Shown: one piece after another, positions 26,401 to 40,810 of the stretch | Layout: every line of letters begins with the position of its first letter | How positions within the stretch are numbered: position 1 is the first letter of the stretch | DNA from: Ceratodon purpureus | Lineage: Eukaryota; Streptophyta; Bryopsida; Pseudoditrichales; Ditrichaceae | DNA length: 64,000 nt | Assembly (NCBI GenBank): GCA_014871385.1 | Contig: CM026423.1 | Coordinates: forward strand, 5,928,967-5,992,966 | Direction: 5' to 3' | Position numbers and translations under genes: made by a program | The notes under the pieces: model-generated | Database searches by the model: none | The model's input: only the letters and a program-made list of their open reading frames with translations | What the model was told of the DNA's origin: nothing

Positions 26401-27820
26401 AAACTTTCTAGATATATTATTCACTTATTGATATTGGAATATGTATTATTCTTTGTTTAGAAGATTGTGATGATTAAAGGATATTGAAAAAAAATTAAGC
26501 ACCATAGAAAATTCTTTGCTTCAAACTTTGATGCATGCTCTTGTAAAATTAATGCATAGTATAACTTTGGCCAATTGGCACTTTGAATAAGAATATGGTT
26601 AATAATGTATTCCAAAAAATATATTCAAAAAAAATTTAAGATTTTTTTTTAAGCAGCTCTAATTGGATTCTAAATATATAAAGTTTCATAATTTGTGAAC
26701 CATGAGTCTCTTTCTTGTAAAAATTGGCTTCTTGTAAAGCTTTTTGAATTCTTTACATTCACTAAAAATATGAAAATGGAAGAATAAAAGATTGCTACTT
26801 CATTGAAATTGATCAAAACCTTCAAAATCCAAATCGGATTTTTAAAAACTTTGGGATTGACGTAGCACAGACAATCCACAACATAGTGATTAAATTGGTT
26901 CCTCACATCTTGCTGCCAACCCACAAGTTTGGCAATTTGAACAAAATGCAATTTGAACAATCGACTTCACACATATAGACAAAGGCCTTAGCTATCCATC
27001 TATCCATCATTTATAGGAGCCACAAATAAAATTGTAAAATTGCTAATACATTATGAGATTCCACTATTCTAGAACCACCAAATTTGTTGTAGTTGTAAGA
27101 TTTCTTGAATATTATGAAAATGATCTACATTGGGACCACTAAACCATATTACACCAAGAATAAAACCCAATCCACGGTACATTCCCAATAACTTGAAGAT
27201 CCTTCCGTTAACAGCCCTTTGAAGAACTCATTCCATTTTGTAATTAAGACAAAGTAAAAATGCTTCTTGCTCGTCATTTCAAAATTCTGACACTCAAACC
27301 ATTACGTCCACTACAGTGGTAACTAATTGCATTGCCATGAAATTTACTGAACATAAAAATTACTGCAACAAAAGCAAAGCCAGCAAAATTGCAAATTCTC
27401 TAGAAGATCAGGCTTTATTGACAAAGTACAGAATTTTCCCAATCTGCCAAATATTATTCTAATCAACCACCTCTGTACAGCCTTCATATTTGAATTCTCA
27501 AACTCACCCATGTCATCTCTGCCTGGTAATAACACAGTACAGTATTTACACCTGTTAAGTTACCAAAAATGTTTGTCAATGCCCCACTTAATATTCCTTC
27601 GGTTGTTATTATTCACAGGCCATCAAATTAGTGTCATAATTCAGCTGGATGAAATTGGAACGTTCATGAAACATAATGTTCTGTGTTTAATAGATCTCAT
27701 AGAAAGCTCTACACTACAGTGGTGCAGTGAAATTAATTTTTCATTTATACCTTGTAGTAACTTTGCATCATGTTCTGTGTAAATAAGTTTTTGGGTAGTC
27801 CTGTTACTCCATTCAACTTT
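23439..27820. other. KDSB 3' flank and long gene-free stretch
   Basis: The 3' UTR of KDSB should lie within the first few hundred bases. A GC-richer patch at about 24,580-24,850 (CCGCCACCCGCCACCCGCC) stands out from the AT-rich surroundings but has no consistent frame. The rest, especially 25.1-27.3 kb, is very AT-rich and shows nothing recognisable. A TTAATCCCTAAAG string at about 26,283 resembles a lone left end of the TTAA-bounded family. Confidence 0.4.
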
Positions 27821-27821
27821 A

Positions 27822-30175
27822 CAGAGTGCGGAGAGGAGTCCGCCAGGGTTGCCCCTTGGCTTCCTCCCTCTTTATTCTCATCACTGAGGTACTCAACCTA
27901 ATGCTCAAGAAGGCTGAAGCTGAAGGGAAGATTTCAGGTGTGAAGACTCAGAACTCCTCCCAGATATAGCTCATTTCTCAATTTGCAGATGATACGTCCA
28001 TCTCTGTTCTGGTGGATCAACCGGACTCAGTTCGCAACTTGATTGAAATTCTCAATCTTTTTAAGTCACCGTCGGGATTAGAGATAAACTGGAGCAAGAG
28101 CCACGCCTACTGGTGGTCTAGCTCCAGAAAACCGACGTGCATCCTCAAGATGGGGTTGCAATGGGCGGAAAAAGGGGATGTTTCGAAACTACTTGGAACA
28201 CCCTTTGGTCTTGACCTGCAATATGAGGATCTGGACAACTTCGTTACTCGTAGGATCCACGCGAAGCTGCATTAGTGGTCCTCAACCAAATTTTCGTTGG
28301 CTGGTCGAGCCCTCATAGTAAAGCAAGTGTTACTGTCTTCATTGTGGTTCTTTTTCTCCCTATGGGGAGGCACAGTGAGAACGCTGGCAAAAATTAAGGC
28401 CCTCCTAAGAAACTACTTATGGTCAAACACTGAGCACTCTACTCGTACTCGGGTGAACTGGAGAGACGGTTGTGTTAAGAAAAAGGCGGGAGGCCTTAAC
28501 CTCATTGACCCGCAGGAAGGTACTTCCAGTCTGCTTTGCAAATGGGCCATTCTGGCCTACCTTCTAGGAACATCTAACTTGCAGGGTATGTTGAGGAACA
28601 AACTCTGGACCTCGAGCCCAAGTAAGCGTACAAAGCGGCCGAGCAACCCCTTGTAGAGACTAGTCCCAAACCATGCCCCGATTCCAGGTTCGAAGTTGTG
28701 GACCAAAATGCACCTCGCGTGGAAGAAGATGCTAAAGAGCCTCCGTGAAGTTGATCCTGTGAATGTAGCGGATGCTTGTCAGAAGCCTTTATGGTGGGAG
28801 TCGAGTACAAGGGAAGCGACTTCAACTTACTGCAGCAAACTGCCCTTTCCCTCTACCAAAGAGGACTCTCAACAGTGGAAGACCTTTGGAACCCATCTTT
28901 GAATAACCTCAAGCCTTTGGCTTAACTTGAAGCAGAGTTTTCCCTCACCGATCAGGAAATTCCTGCAGTTCAAGCCATTGGCCATTGGGTCAGTAACCAA
29001 TATGGTAATCAGCTGCGCACTAGCGCTCAAGTAACCCCCCCCCCCCCCCCCCCCCCCCCCGAGACATGGCTCGGAGGTTACTCCACTAATGACAGCGAAC
29101 CCAAGGTTACATGACAGAAGTTGGCAACTCAACCCTGTTAGGAGACCCTTCCGCCTTAGCAACATCTCATCAAGATATTCGGTGTAGAGGGTCGGCTTGC
29201 AGTCTAGATCAGTGATTCTAGACACTTCGGCAAGCTTTCTCAACTTCGTCCGCACCTGGACAAGACCGATTAAGCAGGCTAGAGTTATGCAGGTGGACAA
29301 ACACAAGTAAGCTAAAAAATTAATCATGGTGTATTTTGGTAGAGTAGGTAGGTTACATCACTTCGACCCCTTGCACTGGAAGTGGAAAAATGGAATGGCG
29401 TTCACGATGTATAACTCGAAGATTGACAAGGAGCTTCTGTCCAATAAGAGCACCCTACAAAAATTGATCGTAGACAAGTGGCGCCATGAGCAACCACCCA
29501 GAACAAGATTAAATTAGAACGGAGTTTGGAAGAATTGCTCTTAGAAGGAGGCATGGTTCCTCTGGTCCCTTTTACACCAAGCAATTGCAACGAACACTTG
29601 GCGAACAAAGTTCAACTCCCACATTGACTTTGGCTGTCCACTCTGCCCGGTGAGCACCCTAGAGACTTTTATTCACAGATTTTACAAATGTCCTTTTGCT
29701 CAGAGGTTCGGGAACCTTGCCTATGCGATCACACACTGGCTCTTGAAAGGTCCACATAATACTCAGCCCATTAGGACGAGATCTATGGAGCAATGCATCT
29801 TCGGGAAACATGTCCGCTTTAGACTCATGGGAGTCTGCCGAGTGTCGTATCATCTGCTGCAAAGCATAGTGGTTTGGAGATGTTGGATCCTCATAAACGA
29901 AGCATTTTTTTGAGAGCAAGATTTGGCATGAAGATAGAACTAAGAATTATGTGTGGGACTCTCTTTTAGATTATAGTAGGGTAGATTGGCTTAGGACTAC
30001 TAGGGCTGTCAGTAATGCCAAGGCCCTAGAGAAAGCTCAAAATGCTCTTAGCAAATTTGATTGAGTTTGGACTCCTTTTTATTTAATCTGCACTAGAATT
30101 GATATGCAGGTTAGCTTGGAAGCCCCTCCCGGCTTCTTTGCCGGTTGTTATTTGGTGAACTTCTTTTCCTATCAA
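27822..30175 (+). pseudogene. LINE (non-LTR retrotransposon) remnant, 3' part of reverse transcriptase to C-terminus
   Basis: The reading runs through several frames and stops. It begins with the RT motif GVRQGCPLASSLF near 27,830, then FADDTSISVL (the catalytic FADD box) near 27,985. Next come LEINWSKSHAYWW, KLLGTPFG, AGRALIVKQVLLSSLWFF and a C-terminal zinc-knuckle-like region with FYKCPFAQRFG at about 29,680. This order is typical of plant L1-type ORF2. The endonuclease and the start of RT are missing, as expected from 5' truncation. In-frame stops (near 27,967 and 28,273) and frameshifts make it dead. A 26-C run interrupts it at 29,035-29,060. Confidence 0.85.
29035..29060. repeat. poly-C run of 26
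   Basis: Twenty-six consecutive C residues inside the LINE remnant. Long C homopolymers are rare in plant DNA and error-prone in sequencing. Confidence 0.95.
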
Positions 30176-31814
<1,639 letters not shown>

Positions 31815-32344
31815 GCATTAGATAGGCCATCGCATAATCTAGTTTGGATGCCTTTAATGATTTTAGTCAATCACAAAAAAAACAACTATTAAAGATAGGA
31901 ATTTGTACTTTGATAATTTCACAAACACATTATATAAAAATAAAAATAAAAACATGTGTTGTTTATAAATTTTGAACCTTCATTCTTATAAATAATTAGA
32001 GATCCTTCAACCTTATAAATGAGTTTTGGCTATGATGAAATAAAAATTTGTTAGAATTAAAGAAAGCATATATTATGATACTTTTAAGTTTGGTCAAATA
32101 CCGGTGGTTCTTTAGGCATATATGTAGGCCACTTCAATTTTAAGATCTAAATTGTTTTATTTATATTATGACTCATGTTGTTTTATAATCAAAATTAAAC
32201 CATGTCCTTGTAAATTACCAAGGAGTGTATATTTAAAAAACTGATACAGCTTTTTATTTTAAATGCATTCAATGTTAGGTTTCAAAATTCAATATAACAT
32301 CATTTGATAAATTATATTTAGAAATTTTTTACACTACGATCAAA
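31815..32344. other. gene-free AT-rich DNA
   Basis: Nothing recognisable between the microsatellite and the dispersed repeat. Confidence 0.4.
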
Positions 32345-33705
32345 TCATTTGTTTGCACCAATCACATTGCTAGAATGCCCAAAGTTCAACCTCTTGGCCT
32401 TTACACTAAAGGCCAAAGTCCAAAAGCCGTCGCCTCCAAAAGAGCTTACATGGTAGCACTTTTTAAAGTTTTTGTGCCAAGGCAACAATCTTTGGAGCAA
32501 AATTTGGGTTTAGCAAAATGCTCGCCCCAAATTTCCATCGAGAGGTCATGGATTTTCTTAACCCCTAAAGAAACATTGTCCTAAAATGGGCATTTTTAGA
32601 ATTTGGGCATGTACATGTGACTTCAATTGAAGTCGAGATTTTTTGAAACTTTTTGTGAATGTAGGCCACAACAAGAACTTTGAGGGGATCTAATTTTTTT
32701 TCAATTGGACATTTAGAAAAATAGTTCTGGTACCCACAGTGGAAAAAACTGTTAAATGGGCAATTCAGGCGGCCATGCTAAATACATCAATTATCTCTGA
32801 AAATATTTCTATAAATGCTTCATGATGTCATCTTTGAGGTTTCCAAAAACAACGACTTTGAGTGCATAACGTTCACTCCACATAATATCAAAATTTTCTC
32901 ACCGTTTCGGTCAGTGTACAAAAAAATTTCTTCCTTCCTTCATAAAAGTTAGAAAAAATATTGTTTTAAGTATTTTCTTTTTTTGAGTGAAAATATGGAC
33001 ATCAATCTTTACTTTGACCGTTTGGATTGGGACTTCATTGAATAATGGAATTTCTAGGAAAGAAATAAGATTTAACACTCTTATGAATTTAACTTAATAA
33101 AATAATTGTTTTCAACATGCTACACTTGAGTTTTTGGTGTAATTTTTTTATAAAATTAACTAACTTAGTCTTCTTTGATATGCACCAAAACCTCCAAAAT
33201 CCATAATGCAAAAAACCTAAGAAAAAAGAAATTAGAGTGTGTCAACCTAGTCAAAACTCTTGTCAAAAAAGTTTGTTTTTAAATTTCAATTGCTATAATC
33301 TTCTATCTTTACTTCCAATTACAATGAATTTTTTTGAACTGTCTAATACAATAATCTAGTTGAAGATCTTACAGTTAGAATTAGGAAATAATGATTTTTA
33401 AGTCATTCAAGCTTTTTACATTGGAAATGGCAGTTTTGGAGCGTTTTTTGGTGAGACATAGTCAAGGAACTTTAGGGGTTAAAATAAAACATGTAGAAGA
33501 AAACAAGGCTCTTGGGATGTTAAACATTTATCATATTCACAAGCCTTGTCATGCTTTATTAATCAACATTTTCACAATCATTGGCACTACACCTATATTA
33601 ATTGTACATAAGTTCAATTCACTTAATCATAACTTTGTCATAAGAATGAATTTATTGCTCAAATGTTTTTACACACATTCTTCATTAGTTTTTACACTTC
33701 CTAAT
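32345..33705 (+). repeat. dispersed repeat, copy interrupted by a TTAA element
   Basis: The left part (32,345-32,557) and right part (33,483-33,705) together align collinearly with 7,650-8,075. The alignment breaks exactly at the TTAA-bounded insertion described next. It is non-coding and of unknown class. Confidence 0.6.
32558..33482. mobile_element. TTAA-bounded non-autonomous element, copy D (with a related empty site)
   Basis: TTAA-CCCCTAAAG on the left and CTTTAGGGG-TTAA on the right enclose 917 bp. The termini are a 9-bp perfect inverted repeat. The flanking repeat at 7.65-8.08 kb shows the corresponding uninterrupted site with a single TAAAATA, so both boundaries and the 4-bp TTAA duplication are supported by comparison. 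An internal box near 33,357-33,385 is the reverse complement of the box in copies B, C and E, so this copy lies in the opposite orientation. Confidence 0.75.
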
Positions 33706-35031
33706 TTTCTACAATTTTTCAATTTTTTTTCAATCTCTATAGACTTTCAATATTTAGCTCATTGCTCTCGGCCTATGGGGCTTCACAACGTGACCACTCA
33801 AAAGCTCAAAGTGGACTATTTCATTATATCTTCTCACTCCAAAAGTTGGAATTCTCTTCTTAGTTCCGACCAGAATTTTGACGGTCGGCCTCTCGACTTG
33901 CCCACAATGTGAAGCGCCCATAAGTAGAATGAAAAGTGTACTGGTTTTCAAAAGAAATGTTTATGTGTATGGAGTGTACAGTTCTGAAGCTTTTTGGCCG
34001 GCATATTGCAGTGGTGTCAAATGGACAATGGAGAAGCCAGGTCAAGCAGTTAGGAACAAATTTCTTTCTAGGATTGAGTGTTGTTGGAGTCTTCGAGTGT
34101 AACTTAACTTATGTACCATTCAACCTTGTCCCATGCAATCATCCTGCCAATCTAAAATTTTAGATGAAATTAGCTCAGGTCAAGTAATTCTGGAGTGCAG
34201 GAATATAGCATTCACAACAGAATTTTCCATAAACTAGAAGTGAGTTGGGCTATGAACTTCAACATAACAAATTAAATTGAATATGAAGGTCATATATTAG
34301 GTCAACTCAACAATCTCAATTGAAGGTTATTGTACTGTAGTATACACGGAGACAAGTGATGTCACAAAAAAGTAAAATTATGGAGGTGAATCCACCCACA
34401 ACCATTATTCTTTACATAAACTTATTTGACACACAACAATAGTTACATTTGAAAATAAAACAATTGCTTTTGGTCCCAATACTAACAAGGTCTCTAAATA
34501 AATAAATTAAATATTAAAGGTTGACATTGGATATTGTAATCTTTAAAGGATGAAGGAATTGTTTGCACCATTAAATTTTGGCTAGAACCAAATGACACTT
34601 GTAGTATTGTGTTAAAAGAGTAAAAGGGTAAAACAAAGGAGTTAAAGTGGATCATGATTTTAATCTATATTTCTACATTTTCAAAATTTTGAGAAGGATG
34701 GAATATATTCTTCACTTTGAAAAATTGTAGAGTAATATCTACATGGGATAAAAATATGAAATCACTTTGCCACTTTATGATTTCTTCTCTTTTATGTAGA
34801 TAAATCGAGTCCTAAGATAAAATTTGATTTTTGATATTCAAATCTCCTTGTTTTCATAATTTATAATGTTTCTATGATAGTAAGGAACAATGAACAATGA
34901 ACATGTTGCTTAGTGCTAACATCACTCAAGAATAAAAGCAAGATATCAATAGATACAAAGGACCCTATAATAAATCAATAGTGTTTTCCTAACAATAATA
35001 CCTCAGTGTGATATGGGATAGAAGAATGTGA
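33706..35031. other. no recognisable gene
   Basis: A small imperfect palindrome (arms around 33,767-33,790 and 33,905-33,930, core GGGGCTTCACA / TGTGAAGCGCCC) is the only structure noticed. The rest is AT-rich non-coding DNA. Confidence 0.35.
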
Positions 35032-35264
35032 TACCGTAACACCATAGAGGGTTTGGTCCTCTGCAAACAAATATCTACTTTTTTTGGAAATTAAGGTTCG
35101 TCTCTTAAAAATTGAATTTCTCAAATATTTTTTAGCAAATAACAAAATATTGCAAAAACTAATTTATTCTGTTTTCATTTTTATATCTTCATATTTTTTT
35201 TATTTTTTTTTTGTTTTTTATATTTAGAGTTATTTAAAAACGAACCTGCTATGGTGTTACTGTA
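35032..35264. repeat. small inverted-repeat (MITE-like) element
   Basis: TACCGTAACACCATAGAGG at 35,032-35,050 has a near reverse complement at 35,245-35,264. The two enclose about 190 bp of AT-rich DNA. The size and terminal inverted repeats fit a miniature DNA element. No target duplication was confirmed. Confidence 0.45.
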
Positions 35265-35809
35265 AGGCATACTTTAGTCCAGGATTTCTAGTGGTACTAG
35301 TTTTTGATCATGATGCAATATGCCCACCCTAGCTGAAAGGACAGAGCCAAACAAATCTGCAATTCAGTGCAGGCAGAACTCATCCTTGGACTTCGATTAC
35401 AGGTACCAGACACATATCATTATCAACAAGATTGCAACAACTGTCACCTTGGAACTATCAAGCACCTGGGTAAAATGTCAATGAGTCTTTACACCGCAAA
35501 TTGATTATTTTCCATTTCCCAAGGCTCTTCAGTCAGGCTTTTCATGACAATGAAGATTACTTTTCTTCCCTAAGTGGTTGAAAGTAATGATCTTCATTAT
35601 TTGAAAGTATGTGAGAGAAAACAATTCCACAATACCATAGCTCTCTCACTAAAACTGCTTACAGTAAGGTAAGTGTACCAGTTGTCATGACCAATTTACG
35701 ACCACTAGGCAAAATCTTCATTTTCTACTATAAAATCTTTGCTTTTCTTGAACATTTTACGTGGAAATCTTCAATGATAGTAAACTAGTACAATGCACCT
35801 TTCGCCTCC
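35265..35809. other. no recognisable gene
   Basis: Non-coding DNA between two repeat elements; nothing recognised. Confidence 0.4.
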
Positions 35810-36747
35810 TTAACCCCTAAAGGTTCAAGCCGTTTTTGGACCTCCAAAACCCAAAACTGTGATTTTTGACGACCTTGTAGAAGTTGAAGTATGATTCTTA
35901 ATGTTTTAAATTTTTTGATACATCCAACCGTAAGATCTTAAACCTAACTACCTGCACTAATACCATGTTAAATTTCAACGGTTGGATCTTTACCATTTGT
36001 GAGATTATAACGTTCAAAGTTTACTGTTTTTTTTTTTTTTGGCTTTGCGGGAAAGGCATACTCTAAATGGTGCCAAGGGAGACTTGATTATTGTTACCTC
36101 AAACATTTTGCTCATATTTTTTTCCATGTAGGTAACTAAGTTGAGCACCTCCATGCAAAATTTTAGAGTCTCATTACAGTTTTTTGGCCTTCATGCAAAT
36201 TAATTTCCACAAGAAGGTGCAAAAACCACAATATGGTAAAACCTAAATGACGTGAAATGCTTTTGGTTTTTTTAAAAAGTGAACGGTTAAAAGTTATGTC
36301 CATGATTTTTTGAATTATTGGAAAAAACAAATTTGAAAAATTCCTAAATCTCAAATTTTGACAAATTTTGAAAGAAAAAATTGTAAAATTACCAAAAAGT
36401 GAGAAGGTTGTTTCTGTGATTTTTGGAGGCTGCCCTTCTAAAATTGGTAAGCTTTTTGACATAGGCCACTTTGCATTTTGAGTAGTGAATTGGTAATGAA
36501 CACATTTCCAAAAAAAAATTCTAAAAAAACCTAATTTTAAACTGCCCGTTTTGGACTTGAAACCTAAAATTCCTAGATGAAGGTTGTAAAAGTGAAATTT
36601 GGCATCGAACTTTTTACCACATACACTTTGCTGTATAACGAGCATCCAATAAAATTCTTAGGCAAAAATATTACTTTTAACCCCTTCATCTAGGCTGCCC
36701 GAAACAGCCGAGAGCCATTTTGGATTTCCAGAACCTTTGGGGGTTAA
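35810..36747. mobile_element. TTAA-bounded non-autonomous element, copy E
   Basis: TTAA-CCCCTAAAGG on the left and CCTTTGGGGG-TTAA on the right enclose 930 bp. It shares CCAACCGTAAGATCTTAAACC near 35,930 and GATTATAACGTTCAAAGT near 36,005 with copies B and C. Non-coding; the minus-strand frame at 36,163-36,645 has no known motif. Confidence 0.65.
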
Positions 36748-37058
36748 AATTCACAGTAATTTCAATTTTTGAGGAAAATTTCTTAAAATTTCTATACACA
36801 CACATACCTTATCTTCCTACATGGGAAAAAATTCTGCCACATCATACTTTGAAAAGTAACCTCCAAAATTGCTTAAATGGTTGGTTACTGGTAAACTTAC
36901 CTTAGCTCATATCCATCAAAAAACTTGGAATAAGGTAGGAGCAACCAAAATCGCCACTCTTCTAAAATTGTTCAACCATACTATGTTAGTCCATTTAAGG
37001 GTGGAAATATAGTTAACTAGTACATTCCTTATTCATTATGACCTAAAAAATAACCAAT
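36748..37058. other. no recognisable gene
   Basis: AT-rich DNA between TTAA element copy E and the foldback; nothing recognised. Confidence 0.4.
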
Positions 37059-38060
37059 GTAGAGTCAGGTACAACACATTTACGAATTCTTGCATTCACA
37101 GGAGGAAAAAAGCTTCATTGCTGCCAACTTTGCCGCCCTCCCATGAGCTCAAAATATGGTATTTTACCATGAAAATTTTACCACAACATCATCTTTGAGT
37201 TAATAACACGTGTACCAAATTTCAAGGCCACAAGTTCTACACAAAAGAAGATATTTAAAATCTACCAACATGTGTAGCTAAGAAAAAAAAAATTCAATAC
37301 TACCAACTTTGACACCCTCTCAAAGATTGGAAAAACAAAATTTGGCCATGAAAATTTTAGCAAGAGATCATCTCTATGTTGATAATATGTGTTGAAAATT
37401 TCAAGTTCAAAAGATTTGACCACAAAGAGATATATGAAATCTACTAATTGACAAGTGTAGTTTGAAAAGAACAATTTCACTACTACCGACTTCAACACCC
37501 TCCCAAGGGTTGAAAAATTGTTTATTTACTAAGAAAATGTTGGGAATTATATTATCTCTATGTTGGTATTATGTGTGACAAATTTCAAGTTCAAAAGATT
37601 CAAACAAAAAAAAGATATTCAAAATTTACCATCATGTGTAGTTGTGAAACTTTTCTAAAAACACTACACATATAGGTAGATTTCATATATCTCTTTGTGG
37701 TCAAATCTTTTGAACTTGAAATTTTCAACACATATTATCAACATAGAGATGATCTCTTGCTAAAATTTTCATGGCCAAATTTTGTTTTTCCAATCTTTGA
37801 GAGGGTGTCAAAGTTGGTAGTATTGAATTTTTTTTTCTTAGCTACACATGTTGGTAGATTTTGAATATCTTCTTTTGTGTAGAACTTGTGGCCTTGAAAT
37901 TTGGTACACGTGTTATTAACTCAAAGATGATGTTGTGGTAAAATTTTCATGGTAAAATACCATATTTTGAGCTCATGGGAGGGCGGCAAAGTTGGCAGCA
38001 ATGAAGCTTTTTCCCCCCTGTGAATGCAAGAATTCGTAAATGTGCTGTACCTGACTGTAC
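37059..38060. repeat. large foldback: about 385-bp inverted arms built from about 180-bp tandem units
   Basis: The left arm (37,059-37,444) and right arm (37,676-38,060) are near-perfect reverse complements; only scattered single differences are seen. The left arm contains two diverged units of about 180 bp (start phrases near 37,115 and 37,297). A third, more diverged unit (near 37,478-37,650) fills the loop. The order is U1-U2-U3-U2'-U1'. Unit hallmarks are a CTNCCAACTTTG start, ATGAAAATTTTA and TTTCAAG. There is no coding capacity. A transcript would form a long hairpin. Confidence 0.85.
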
Positions 38061-38886
38061 TAAATATCTACATTTGGGCCCTAAAATAAGTTCATGCAAG
38101 ACATGCAAGACAGTTGAGTGATTTTAGAACAATGACAATTTTACGGCATCTTACCTTAATGGATGTTACATGTCCAGTGTCCACATTCAGGCAGCAGAAG
38201 TAAAAGAAAGGACAATTGTGAACACACTGTAACTTACAGTGCACCAGGAAGGTTCAATGTCCATGGGTTGTGATTTCATCAAATCAGGCTTGGTACTGAT
38301 GAATAACTTAGTAGGTTATTGTTTGGTGTAGCTTAGCTTTCATTCTGATTGTAGTTCAATTTATCAATAAAGCTCACCAACTTGTTGAAAGATACAAATA
38401 AAATTGAGAAGGAATCCCCAACAACTATTGTACTGTGTTAAGTACCCAATGATACAGTTCAAACAAATAGTCACAAGGACTTTGCCACAACACTAATAGA
38501 GCATTAAGGTTGGATGGACTGTAATTACAAACTTAAACCAGGAGTCCGCATGCATACAGGGGGGATAGACTCTGCCCGTTTGTAACCAAAATTTTGTAGC
38601 TTCTCCTTACCTCTCTCGGAGCTCTCTTCTAATCATATTACTAATCAAGCAACTTTTGACCTGTGAATGGAGTAACTTAATATCTTCACCCTGAATTTCC
38701 CCTTTAAGCTTACTAATCCACTTTTAGTTTCTTCTATATGTGGTAAGATTTATTTTGTGGATTTGTAATAGAATATCACAAACATTGCAATTTTTACACC
38801 CATTTATTTCCTCCTATTGAGATTGCTACATATTTTCAAATTGGGAAGTAAACTGAAACCCATACCGTGACATGTAAGTTGTACTG
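38061..38886. other. no recognisable gene
   Basis: Intergenic DNA; nothing recognised. Confidence 0.4.
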
Positions 38887-39135
38887 CTAATGCCCACTCA
38901 TGACAATACTAGTCAGTAAGAGCACAAGAGACTCCAAAGGTAGAGCTAGAAGATTTAAAGCTAATCTATTGAGAACCAAAAGTAGTCCTTTAAGCCACCT
39001 AAAACCACCATGAGCCTGTCTCACAACTCCAATCATCTTGCTTTCCTCTGGCCCAACTGGGTAATTATTTACAGTGTCAACTACAGTCATGACAAAAACT
39101 ACTTGCTGCATTTCCCAAAATAATTTCACTGCCAC
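38887..39135 (-). pseudogene. possible hAT-type transposase scrap
   Basis: A minus-strand frame contains FVMTVVDTVNNYPVGPEESK, which faintly resembles the VVTDNAANY region of plant hAT (DUF659) transposases. The rest shows no supporting motif. It may be coincidence. Confidence 0.2.
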
Positions 39136-39425
39136 AAACCATATGATTGGGGTATTTCACTGATGGTTTTATGGAGGATTACACTATCCATTCTGAGGTG
39201 GGTGGTAGTAGTTCCACCTTTTCTAAGTGTTGGAGCATTTGCCTCTAAGGTGAGGGTGAAAGTATAAAAAGTGGACCATTTGTGATCCGTATGTAGATCC
39301 AACAATTGAAGGATCTAAACATGTCCATTTGTGCAACCTCTCCATTCCCTTGGGTCTCTCTATTTTGCCCCAACGAGCGTTGCACAGCGGGCAGGTCTCC
39401 ACGCGGGCAGCAGCCTCGTGGGGAT

Positions 39426-39443
39426 CACTAGAGGAAAACAGTG
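39426..39443 (+). repeat. CACTA terminal inverted repeat, left end
   Basis: CACTAGAGGAAAACAGTG. The core GAGGAAAACAGTG recurs in slightly changed form (GAGAAAACAGTG) in every unit of the internal tandem arrays. Confidence 0.7.
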
Positions 39444-40560
39444 TCCAAAGTAACGTCGTTTAACGCGGTTTTTAACGCGGTTTAACGCAGTTTAACGTGG
39501 ACAGTTTTGTTGACGCAAAAATGGCAAAAAGGTCACGGACGTCGCATTGGCTTGACGTGCTGCGTCAACGTTATGTTAACCCGTTTAACAGGAGATGACG
39601 TTATGTTAAAAGTGACGCAAAACACAGATTATGGAAGTTACCCAGGGTAAGTAACTTCGAGGGTGACGTGGATATTTCCCGCGACTACGATGGATGAAAA
39701 ATTGGCTGACGTGGCATGGAAATCTGAAGTCTGGCTGAAGTTCTCAATGGCCAAGATTGTGACACGTGGCGTCATCTTCGATTTCCAGCATTCTCTGTCA
39801 ACGTAAACCTAGAATGACGTGTTTTTTGGGTGGAGACTAGATGTTATCTTTGACGGGTCGTGACGCAGAAACAAAGGCAATGCCACACTTAATAGCGTTT
39901 ACGTAGACGTGTACAAGTAGTGGATTATGTTTGAGAAAACAGGCAGATCATGCACCCAATTCCAGGTTTCTGTCAAAGGAAATACAGCATTATGTAAAGG
40001 TTGACGGTGATAAACATATTGGAGGTAGTTTAACGCGTTTACAGAGACGTCGGAGGACATAGAATTATGAAAGAGAAAACAAGCATTTCATGCACCCAAC
40101 TAGAATTTTGTGTCAAAAGAAACAGAATATAGTGTCGAAGTTGACGCTGCTAGACACATGGAACCGGGAATAACGCGTTTATTGAGACGGCTTTAGACGT
40201 GCTGTGACACGGGCAATGACAATCATTTCAGGCATCCATTTCCGTGTTCCTGTTAAATGAAACAGAATGCGATGTTCGTGTTGATGCATGGTCAGCGTTC
40301 GATGTAACGTACAGTGACACTCCTAAGGTGGAACGAAAACGTCAAAAGTGACATGAAAAAACGTTTTCCAAGACGCAGCTGGAAGGTCATATATAACGTA
40401 TATTCACGCAAACATAAACGTCACTTTAAACGCAATATAACAAATTCGAACACGTTTATTGCAAAACGCAACTGAAATGTCACTGATGACTACAGATCCT
40501 ACACAGTAGTTCAGGATAGTATGTACGCTAGGTACCAATGGACAGTCATTCAAAAGCATT
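39444..40560. promoter_or_regulatory. CACTA subterminal region with dense ACGT-type motifs
   Basis: More than 30 short motifs of the type TTTAACGCG, TGACGT, AACGTC and GACGC occur in both orientations in about 1.1 kb; flanking DNA is nearly devoid of them. In studied CACTA elements, subterminal repeats bind the TnpA protein. Whether these motifs do so here is inference. Confidence 0.6.
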
Positions 40561-40810
40561 ATGCAAAATGGCTACCTGTGCGCAGTGTCAGCGAGCATCT
40601 TCCTACAGAAACTGGCTACAGTCTATTTGTTAGAGATGCTGGTTTCTCGTCCTGGATTCTTCTTAATCTGCACAATCCACATCACATACCGAACAGTTAG
40701 AAAGCATAGCATAAAATGTCTCCTGATAAATCATCAATGGAACTTAGGATTTCAAGCGAAGGTAGATCTGTCGTACCTTCTTGTAGCACTTCACGGGTCC
40801 TGTCGGTTTC

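Noticed and set aside
26283-27200. Sixth TTAA-family element starting TTAATCCCTAAAG
   Set aside because: No matching right end with TTTAGGGG-TTAA was found; at most a solitary or truncated copy.
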